Assembly: GCA_018716115.1 (NCBI GenBank)
Contig: DVKF01000009.1
Location: 1 to 49,417, forward strand
Source of the DNA: Candidatus Alloscybalousia intestinigallinarum
GTDB taxonomy: Bacteria > Bacillota_I > Bacilli_A > RF39 > UBA660
Direction: 5' to 3'
DNA: 49,417 bases
This document shows, piece by piece, positions 1 through 6,223 of this stretch. The first letter of the stretch is position 1. Every line of letters starts with the position of its first letter. The notes under the pieces were generated by a model. The model did no database searches. It was not told the DNA's origin and saw only the letters and a list, made by a program, of their open reading frames with translations. The translations under genes were made by a program, and so were the position numbers.

Positions 1-145
1 CTAAAGTCTGATACTTCTTTTCACTATTTCCATAAGTTAGATTTCTAACAGCAGGTAAAGCGATTGCCATCAAAACACCTATCAATATGATAACTACTAA
101 CAATTCAATCAAAGTAAATCCTTTTTTTCCATTTTTCTTATTCAT
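1..145 (-). CDS. Type IV prepilin / pseudopilin, N-terminal part (cut by window edge)
   Basis: Only the first 48 codons are inside the window; the gene continues past the left edge. After a short basic leader (MNKKNGKKG) comes the prepilin peptidase site G/FTLIE, then a long hydrophobic helix (LLVVIILIGVLMAIALPAV). This is the class III signal of type IV pilins and of ComGC/type II secretion pseudopilins; the Glu five residues after the cleavage point is present. The ATG at 145 is preceded by an AAAGGAG ribosome site. In Gram-positive bacteria such proteins build competence pseudopili or adhesion pili; with only the N-terminus visible I cannot say which. No assembly ATPase, peptidase or other pilin is in the window. 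Confidence 0.85.
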   Translation of the reverse strand, partial: MNKKNGKKGFTLIELLVVIILIGVLMAIALPAVRNLTYGNSEKKYQTL

Positions 146-386
146 TTTACGGCTCCTTTTATTCTTTTATAATATAAGTATACCTTGTGAATAGTTCTTT
201 AACAAGGAAAAAATTCATTTTAATCAAGTATTTTAGATTAGTGTGGTTTATTCCTTTTTATTTATTTAAAATCCCTTTCGATAAACCAGTTTATTATTTT
301 TTTAGTTCTATAACCTTTTATCGATTAATGCTTTTCTATCAACAAATATCTAAAATACGCATACATTAAACTAGAGGAGGAATATT

Positions 387-926
387 ATGGCTAATTACAA
401 AGAAATAGTAACAAAAGCTATTCTAGGTAAAGGGAAAAAAACTTTCACAACGACAGATGCGATCACTCCAGAAATAGTTCCTACTACTATTCTTGGTTGT
501 TGGGTTATTAATCATAATTTTAAAGGGTATAAAAATGGAGATAAAATCAATATTGAGGGAAGTTATGATGTCAATATTTGGTACTCGTGTATGGATGATA
601 CCAAAACTGAAGTAGTTAAAAAAAGTACCACTTATTTAGAAAGTGTAGTTGTTCCGAAACGTTCCGAAGGTGATTTTTCTAACGAAGAAGTAATCATTCG
701 AAGTTTAAAACAGCCTACCTGTACAAGAGCAGAAATAGTTAATGGAAAAATTGAATATACGGTAGAAAAAGAACTAGGTATCGAAATCGTTGGAGATACT
801 AAAGTAAAGATTGCTTATGATGAGGAAGAAGATCCATGGGATATTATTCCAGACGATAATACTGAAGAAATCAATCAGGCAGAAAAAGAAATCGATGAAC
901 AAGTAAATGAAGAATACTTGGATTAA
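387..926 (+). CDS. cotE: CotE-like outer spore coat morphogenetic protein
   Basis: 179 residues, close to the length of Bacillus subtilis CotE (181). The N-terminus (MANYKEIVTKAILGKGKK), the ILGCWVINH segment, the IEGSYDVNIWYS segment and DDTKTEVV correspond to well-conserved CotE blocks, and the protein ends in the acidic tail (DEEEDPWD..) typical of the family. CotE forms the layer on the forespore on which the outer coat assembles. Start ATG at 387 follows AGAGGAGG (373-380). In B. subtilis cotE lies just downstream of miaB and ymcA; here the same three genes are adjacent, but cotE faces them convergently. Its presence suggests that this lineage forms, or descends from forms that made, endospores. 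A good promoter for a sporulation sigma factor could not be placed. Confidence 0.85.
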   Translation: MANYKEIVTKAILGKGKKTFTTTDAITPEIVPTTILGCWVINHNFKGYKNGDKINIEGSYDVNIWYSCMDDTKTEVVKKSTTYLESVVVPKRSEGDFSNEEVIIRSLKQPTCTRAEIVNGKIEYTVEKELGIEIVGDTKVKIAYDEEEDPWDIIPDDNTEEINQAEKEIDEQVNEEYLD

Positions 927-929
927 TAA

Positions 930-965
930 AAAAAGAATCTTGGCTTTTTAATCAAGATTCTTTTT
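930..965. terminator. Bidirectional terminator between cotE and ymcA
   Basis: Perfect 13-bp inverted repeat, 930-942 against 953-965, with a 10-base loop. The arms start with AAAAA and end with TTTTT, so an RNA hairpin followed by a U-run forms in both directions. It serves the convergent cotE and ymcA genes; the ymcA stop codon (954-952) lies at the hairpin's loop. Confidence 0.85.
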
Positions 966-1311
966 CTTGGTTGAAATCAAAATAACTTTCTAAACGTGAC
1001 TTTATCTCTTGGCAATACTGATTTAATTTTTCTTGAGTAGTTATCCAATCTTGATATAGTGGAATTTGTTGTAATGTTTCTACTTCTTTATGCCACTTTT
1101 CTAATAGTTCACTTGTATCTTGATGAAGATGTTCACGTTTTACTAGTTCTTTTTGAAATTCTTTTATATGTTGAACACTAGTTTTTATCTTTTGATTTCT
1201 TTCTAATTTTTCTGTTAAATATTTATAGTTTTGAAAATCGTCACTTTTTTTTATTTCTGTAATTAGTTCATCGACTTTTTCTAGAATTTGTTCATTCACA
1301 GATTTCGCCAT
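952..1311 (-). CDS. ymcA: RicA/YmcA, YlbF/YmcA-family regulator
   Basis: 119 residues, almost entirely predicted helix, with the LEKVDELITEIKKSDDFQNY start and YQDWITTQEKLNQYC region of the YlbF/YmcA (Com_YlbF) family. In B. subtilis YmcA (RicA), YlbF (RicF) and YaaT (RicT) form a complex that works with RNase Y in mRNA maturation and affects sporulation, competence and biofilm formation. The ATG at 1311 overlaps the 3' end of miaB by 20 bases, so the two genes are translationally coupled, as in Bacillus where ymcA follows miaB. The CxxxC-type cluster ligand of this family may be the single C-terminal Cys visible here; I do not rely on it. The partner genes are not in the window. Confidence 0.85.
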   Translation of the reverse strand: MAKSVNEQILEKVDELITEIKKSDDFQNYKYLTEKLERNQKIKTSVQHIKEFQKELVKREHLHQDTSELLEKWHKEVETLQQIPLYQDWITTQEKLNQYCQEIKSRLESYFDFNQEKES

Positions 1312-2707
1312 CCAAACTCCAGGTCTTTGCGTCTGTTACTTTAACATCAATAATTTTACCTATATTATCACTAGAACCGTTAAAATTGATTAATTTATTC
1401 GTTTCTGTATACCCATATAAGTCAGTTTTTCCATTTTCATTCTTTCCTTCTACTAAGACTTTTTCGATACCTCCTACTTTCTTTTGATTATTTTCTAGGA
1501 AATATTGATTCACTAATTGATTTAATTCTTGTAGACGTTTTTCTTTTACTTCTAAAGGAGTATCATCTGCCAAGCGACTAGCAGGTGTATTTTCTCGTGG
1601 GGAATAGATAAAAGTAAAAGCATTATCAAACTTACAATGACGAACTAAATCCAAGGTTTCTTGAAAATCTTCTTCCTCTTCTCCAGGAAAACCAACAATA
1701 ATATCCGTTGAAATACTGACATTAGGTATTGTTTCTTTTATTTTATCAAATAATTCAAGATAGCTTTCTTTGGTATATCTCCGTCCCATTTTTCTTAAAA
1801 TTCTACTACTACCCGATTGAACCGGTAAATGAATTGCTTTCATAATATTAGGATATTTGGCAATTACTTCGATCATTTTATCGGTAAAATCCCAAGGATG
1901 GCTTGTCATAAAACGGATTCGCGGAATATTTGTCTTTGCCACATCTTCTAAGAGATCTTCCATACCATATTTTTCTTCTAAATCTTTACCATAAGCATTT
2001 ACGTTCTGTCCAAGCAGTGTTACTTCTTGATAACCTTCTTTTACTAATTCTTCGACTTCTCGAATGATATCTTCTTTTCTTCTGCTTCTTTGTTTACCAC
2101 GGGTATAAGGGACAATACAATAAGTACAGAATTTATCACAACCATAAATGATATTTACATATGCCTTATAAGCGCTCATTCTTTTTACGGGCATTCCTTC
2201 AATCAAATTTCCCTCTTTACTAAACACTTCTATTTCTTGGTGTTTCGTATCAAGATATTTCTTTAATACAACTGGAAGACGATGAAGATTATGGGTTCCA
2301 AAAACAAAATTCACCTGTGGATAGCGAGTTAATATTTCCTGAATTACCCCTTCTTCTTGAGCCATACAACCACATAAACCAACAATAATATCTGGTTTTT
2401 CTTGTTTTAAGTGTTTCAATCTTCCCAACATACCAAAAGCTTTATTATGAGCGTTTTCACGAATAGAACAAGTATTTAGTAAGATTAAATCAGCTTGTTC
2501 ATAATCTTCACATTCTTTAAAGCCCATTTCTTCTAACATGGCTTTAATATTTTCACTATCGTGTTCATTCATTTGACAGCCATATGTCTTTAAATAATAC
2601 GTTTTATTCTTTCCAAGTTCTCTATCTTCTTTAGGAAGTTGGTATAATTCTTTTTCTACTCTTTCTTTATTACGACTACTTGCTTCTTTATAATTTGGTA
2701 ATTGCAT
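1292..2707 (-). CDS. miaB: tRNA-2-methylthio-N6-dimethylallyladenosine synthase MiaB
   Basis: Radical-SAM methylthiotransferase that converts i6A37 to ms2i6A37 in tRNAs reading UNN codons. In order: an N-terminal MTTase (UPF0004) domain with KTYGCQMNEHDSE and three cluster cysteines (about residues 44, 80 and 114 from the chosen start); a radical-SAM domain with the CDKFCTYC motif (CxxxCxxC) followed by IVPYTRG; and a C-terminal TRAM domain. About 471 residues, slightly long because of a roughly 35-residue N-terminal extension, also seen in Bacillus homologues. I place the start at ATG 2707, with AAAGGA eight bases upstream, rather than at the in-frame TTG at 2731, whose reading would cover the ribosome site. 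It is the first gene of a miaB-ymcA operon. Confidence 0.95.
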   Translation of the reverse strand: MQLPNYKEASSRNKERVEKELYQLPKEDRELGKNKTYYLKTYGCQMNEHDSENIKAMLEEMGFKECEDYEQADLILLNTCSIRENAHNKAFGMLGRLKHLKQEKPDIIVGLCGCMAQEEGVIQEILTRYPQVNFVFGTHNLHRLPVVLKKYLDTKHQEIEVFSKEGNLIEGMPVKRMSAYKAYVNIIYGCDKFCTYCIVPYTRGKQRSRRKEDIIREVEELVKEGYQEVTLLGQNVNAYGKDLEEKYGMEDLLEDVAKTNIPRIRFMTSHPWDFTDKMIEVIAKYPNIMKAIHLPVQSGSSRILRKMGRRYTKESYLELFDKIKETIPNVSISTDIIVGFPGEEEEDFQETLDLVRHCKFDNAFTFIYSPRENTPASRLADDTPLEVKEKRLQELNQLVNQYFLENNQKKVGGIEKVLVEGKNENGKTDLYGYTETNKLINFNGSSDNIGKIIDVKVTDAKTWSLDGEICE

Positions 2708-2779
2708 ACTGATCGTCCTTTCCTTATACAATACTTATCTGTATCATATCATATATATCCTTAATCTTCTATTTTTTCT

Positions 2780-2808
2780 AGAAAAAAATAATGCATATTA
2801 CGCATTAT
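2780..2808 (-). terminator. Rho-independent terminator of the ankyrin gene
   Basis: On the minus strand ATAATGC (2808-2802) pairs with GCATTAT (2794-2788) around a 7-base loop, followed by a T-run. The TAA stop of the ankyrin-repeat gene lies inside the loop. Confidence 0.75.
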
Positions 2809-3502
2809 CTTCTTTCAATACTCGATTAATAATACTATCCATACATACTGATTTTTGATTAGTTAACACTTCTTCTTTGATCTTATCAAAGTTATTTTGA
2901 ATAAATCCAACTAATTTCTTCATCCGTGGTAATAAATCTTTTTCCGTTAAACTATCTAAGATGACTTCTAAATTATTAATCTTTGAATATTTCCCGTATC
3001 TATTACTTTTGATATAAGTATCATACAAGTTTTTGAACGATACTACATCGATATTATCAAATCTAGAGTCTTCTAATATTTTAACGGTTGTATAGATATA
3101 ATTATCATTAATTGACTTATCTAAAATTGTTTCACCTTTATTATTTTTAATATTAGGTAAAAAGTCTTTATTCTTGGTTAATTTTTTGATGATTTCCATC
3201 ACATTGACATAGTTAATCGAAACTAGGTAATGGGCAAATGTATTGCCATCTAGGTTTTGATGGTTAACATCCCAGTCTTTATTCCCCATATGATTAAGTA
3301 CTACATCATAATCACCATGTCTTAATAATCTTACTAAGACACTGTTACCTGCATCATCGCAAGTGTTTATGTCTACTTTCTTTTTCTTTAGTAACCTATC
3401 AACAAGTTCAATGTGACCTTCTTTGATAAGTTCAAAAATCAGGGACGGTTCTTCTTCAACTGCCCTCATTGTCTTATCGACATCATAAAACATTTTAAAC
3501 AC
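2798..3502 (-). CDS. Ankyrin-repeat protein
   Basis: 234 residues with no signal peptide or membrane segment. Residues ~20-140 read as about four ankyrin repeats: pairs of short helices such as FELIKEGHIELVDRLLKKK, then the turn/loop phrases VDINTCDDAGNSVLVRLL, WDVNHQNLDGNTFAHYL and PNIKNNKGETILDKSI. The C-terminal third is helical without a clear repeat. Ankyrin repeats bind other proteins; no catalytic domain is visible, so the partner is unknown. ATG 3502 has AGAGGTG six bases upstream. It sits alone between miaB and the TPR gene with its own terminator, so it is probably a single-gene unit. The function is unknown. Confidence 0.8.
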   Translation of the reverse strand: MFKMFYDVDKTMRAVEEEPSLIFELIKEGHIELVDRLLKKKKVDINTCDDAGNSVLVRLLRHGDYDVVLNHMGNKDWDVNHQNLDGNTFAHYLVSINYVNVMEIIKKLTKNKDFLPNIKNNKGETILDKSINDNYIYTTVKILEDSRFDNIDVVSFKNLYDTYIKSNRYGKYSKINNLEVILDSLTEKDLLPRMKKLVGFIQNNFDKIKEEVLTNQKSVCMDSIINRVLKEDNA

Positions 3503-3667
3503 CTCTTATACACGGGACAGTTAACTATTCTAGCAAAAATAAGTTTATTTGTCAAATTATCTGATTTGGGAATTGATGGATATCCAGTTAAATAAAATTT
3601 AATATTTAAAAAACTCTAATATGATTCTGGTTATTTATCATAGATATTTATTTCAAATTTATATTTT

Positions 3668-3695
3668 AGTGATTTAATTTATTCTTTTAATCACT
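3668..3695. other. Inverted repeat downstream of the TPR gene
   Basis: AGTGATT (3668-3674) and AATCACT (3689-3695) can pair around a 14-base loop. On the minus strand, the direction of the TPR gene ending at 3708, no good T-run follows; on the plus strand CTTTTCTT follows. It may be a weak terminator. Confidence 0.35.
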
Positions 3696-3707
3696 CTTTT
3701 CTTATCT

Positions 3708-6083
3708 TTAACTTTCTCTTTTTGAAGAAGGAATTAGTACTAGTTTTCTATATTTATAATATTTTTTATTTCTCTTTACTTCTTCTACTTGATCTTTTAC
3801 AAATTGTGTCTTATTTTTGCCTTTTTCAGCTAATTTTAAATATTGGTTACCCTGTTCAATTTTACCTCTCGCATAATATTTTTTCGCAATAATTAAGCTA
3901 ACAAGCTTTTTTTCTTCTTCTGAGAAGCCTAATTGTTCACTTATCTGATGGATATTCATTCCAGATACTAGCAATTTTTCTACTGTTTCGATGTTTTTTA
4001 TTCCATATATGTCATCGACATCATTTTCAAACTGGGCTAATGTCATATGCGTATAAGGTTTTCGATTTTCATCTGAACTATCTTGTTTTAAATATAAAAT
4101 CAAATCAGAAAAATCCCATTCTGGTCTTTGTTCTTTAGCTAGTTCATTGGCTACTGTTAAATAATCTATCGCTAAACTATCTTGTCTTGTTTTCATATAG
4201 GCTAAACCTAAACGCATATAAATACGAACATCAAAAGTTCCCAGTTTTATTAATTCTCTATATTTTTCTATACATAGAGGATAATTTTTATCGGTATAGT
4301 AGGCATAGTCTCCTTCTTGTTTTAATTGTACTAAATCAGAAGAACGATCAGTAAATGAGCGAAATCTTAAAACTACTTGGCTGTTTTTCTCTTTGCCTAT
4401 GGTAAAAGAATCCATATCAGGAATTTCTTTTACTATTTCATGGATTTTATTTATTTTTTCTTCACTCATGAAATCTAGTAGAAGAATTCCCCTTTTTCTA
4501 AGTTTGGGCATTCTATCTTTTATCCTGTTAATATCGGCAAGGGAATCCTTTTCTTTTTCGGGAGGATTAATACTAGAAGCAAGGAATTTTTTTGGCTCTG
4601 ATTTGCTAGGAAGTTCTTTATTTTGAGAAATCGCTGGGTTATTTGATGATATATTTCTGGAGTGTTTTTCTTGATTAGGGGTAATTGTAGCTTTAGAGTC
4701 TGACTGCTTGAAAGATTGATTTTTGGAGATAGGAAGTTTATCTAGTTCTTTCTTCGTTTTTTCGATTATTTCATAATAAGGGCTCAAGTAATTATTAATA
4801 TCTATATTTAAGTTTTCTAGACTAAGTAAGTTTAGAGCCATTAGTGGCTTACTGTAAGTAATATCTTTTTCTAAGATACTAAGTTTTAGTAATTTTATAA
4901 TTAGGAGTTCAGCGTCTTTTTTATTTATTTTTTCTAAATATTTACTAAGTTGTTCAAGAAAATGTTCTATATTCCCTGCATATAGCGATTGAACACAATC
5001 TAAAAACAAACGATCTAGTTCACTATTGGGAAAAACTTCATTCATTTGATCGCTTTCTAACTGTTTTGTTTCAGTATCCGTACTTTTAAGATTATTTGTT
5101 ATTTCTACTAATTTTCGCAACAAGAGATGAATTAAATTATATTTTGCGTTAAGTTGATGTTTTCTAAGATATTGTTCGTTTAAAGATAAAGCTAAGGAAT
5201 AATCTTTATTTAAAATAGCGGAGAATAATGAGTCACTACCGTTCGTCATCTTCGGTATAACGCCTGTTTTGTTTATTTCGACGATATCTCTCAGTAAAGA
5301 TAGTTCTAGTTTTTTTAAACATATCCGATTCCCATTTCTTTTTTCTATCTGTGTTTCTAAATACGTAAGTGCTTCTTCATAATTGTTTTTATTCAACATC
5401 TCGATAAGATAATAAATCTCATTTTTCTGTGTTTCTAAAACTTGTGTTAGTAAAGTGCCTATTAGAAGATTAGAAATTTTTACTCGATCACTTTTAGGAA
5501 TCGACAAACAAATTTTTCTAGCGGAATCAGCATGTTGGTTTAAGATTAAAAACCTTAATTTGTTTTGTTGTGGAACATCCTTATATCGTGAGTCGTCTTC
5601 TCGTACTTCTATGTCTTCAAATGTTAGTTCTTTGATAAGAGGACTATATTTTTCAGGAATATCAGTAATCAAGTTTAATAAATATAAGTAAATCTTGTTG
5701 TCTATTTCGTAATTAGGATTATCCGTCTGAAAACAAACATCAAAATAGGTAAACGCTTTTTGATACTCTTTGTTGCGAATACAATTGAAAAATAGTGGAA
5801 AATAAACGTCAAGATAGTTTTCATCTAATTCATGACATTTCTGAAAGTATAGATTCGCTTTATCATATTCTCTTTTAACAAGAAGCTTCTTTCCATAATG
5901 ATACAATTCGTCTACTGCTTGAAAAGAGTATAATCCTCTTTCTACTCGCTTAATCGTCCCCTTTTTTACTAAAGCAGATATATCATTACCATCTAAACCG
6001 TAACTTTTTAATTCTTTCGTTGTTAACTGATTTTTTTCATTTAACCCTTCATACATTTTATTTCGTTTTTCTTCTGTAATCAT
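3708..6083 (-). CDS. Winged-helix (AbiEi-like) protein with TPR repeats
   Basis: About 791 residues. The first ~55 residues (KNQLTTKELKSYGLDGNDIS, then VKKGTIKRVERGLYSF) look like the N-terminal winged-helix domain of AbiEi-type antitoxins and related regulators. They are followed directly by a TPR-like segment (YHYGKKLLVKREYDKANLYF) and long helical stretches. A low-complexity, Ser/Asn/Gln-rich linker at ~460-520 leads to a second TPR block (YYTDKNYPLCIEKYRELI..RLGLAYMKTRQDSLAIDYL) and a short helix-turn-helix-like stretch (MNIHQISEQLGFSEEE). No membrane segment is seen. I chose ATG 6083 because GGAGGAG lies six bases upstream; the in-frame TTG at 6095 would put that site inside the gene. 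Possibly a DNA-binding scaffold. No toxin gene lies next to it, so a toxin-antitoxin role is not supported. Confidence 0.75.
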   Translation of the reverse strand: MITEEKRNKMYEGLNEKNQLTTKELKSYGLDGNDISALVKKGTIKRVERGLYSFQAVDELYHYGKKLLVKREYDKANLYFQKCHELDENYLDVYFPLFFNCIRNKEYQKAFTYFDVCFQTDNPNYEIDNKIYLYLLNLITDIPEKYSPLIKELTFEDIEVREDDSRYKDVPQQNKLRFLILNQHADSARKICLSIPKSDRVKISNLLIGTLLTQVLETQKNEIYYLIEMLNKNNYEEALTYLETQIEKRNGNRICLKKLELSLLRDIVEINKTGVIPKMTNGSDSLFSAILNKDYSLALSLNEQYLRKHQLNAKYNLIHLLLRKLVEITNNLKSTDTETKQLESDQMNEVFPNSELDRLFLDCVQSLYAGNIEHFLEQLSKYLEKINKKDAELLIIKLLKLSILEKDITYSKPLMALNLLSLENLNIDINNYLSPYYEIIEKTKKELDKLPISKNQSFKQSDSKATITPNQEKHSRNISSNNPAISQNKELPSKSEPKKFLASSINPPEKEKDSLADINRIKDRMPKLRKRGILLLDFMSEEKINKIHEIVKEIPDMDSFTIGKEKNSQVVLRFRSFTDRSSDLVQLKQEGDYAYYTDKNYPLCIEKYRELIKLGTFDVRIYMRLGLAYMKTRQDSLAIDYLTVANELAKEQRPEWDFSDLILYLKQDSSDENRKPYTHMTLAQFENDVDDIYGIKNIETVEKLLVSGMNIHQISEQLGFSEEEKKLVSLIIAKKYYARGKIEQGNQYLKLAEKGKNKTQFVKDQVEEVKRNKKYYKYRKLVLIPSSKRES

Positions 6084-6175
6084 GTTCTCCTCCAAGGTAT
6101 TTCATTATTATCTATTATCTTACCTTCTTTTATTCAATAAAACAATATTTATTGGTTGTTTTGAATAAAAGACTG

Positions 6176-6210
6176 CATAGAAAAAGAACTAGATTTTTTT
6201 CCTAGTTCTT
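6176..6210 (-). terminator. Terminator of the four-repeat protein gene
   Basis: AAGAACTAG (6184-6192) and CTAGTTCTT (6202-6210) form a 9-bp stem with a 9-base loop. Read on the minus strand the stem is followed by TTTCTATG, just after the stop of the gene ending at 6224. Confidence 0.75.
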
Positions 6211-6223
6211 ACCTTTTATCCTT

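Noticed and set aside
344..367. CATACATT upstream of cotE as a sigma-E type -10 box
   Set aside because: The box fits the consensus, but no matching -35 lies at the right distance and the transcript would begin almost at the ribosome site.
187..369. 60-codon frame upstream of cotE starting with GTG
   Set aside because: No ribosome site, low-complexity A+T-rich content and no recognisable sequence; the region is more likely the leader and promoter area of cotE and the pilin gene.
3413..3595. Plus-strand frame opposite the ankyrin gene
   Set aside because: Antisense to a well-supported gene with no ribosome site.
3708..6083. Toxin-antitoxin system based on the AbiEi-like domain
   Set aside because: No AbiEii-type nucleotidyltransferase gene is adjacent; only the DNA-binding domain is shared.
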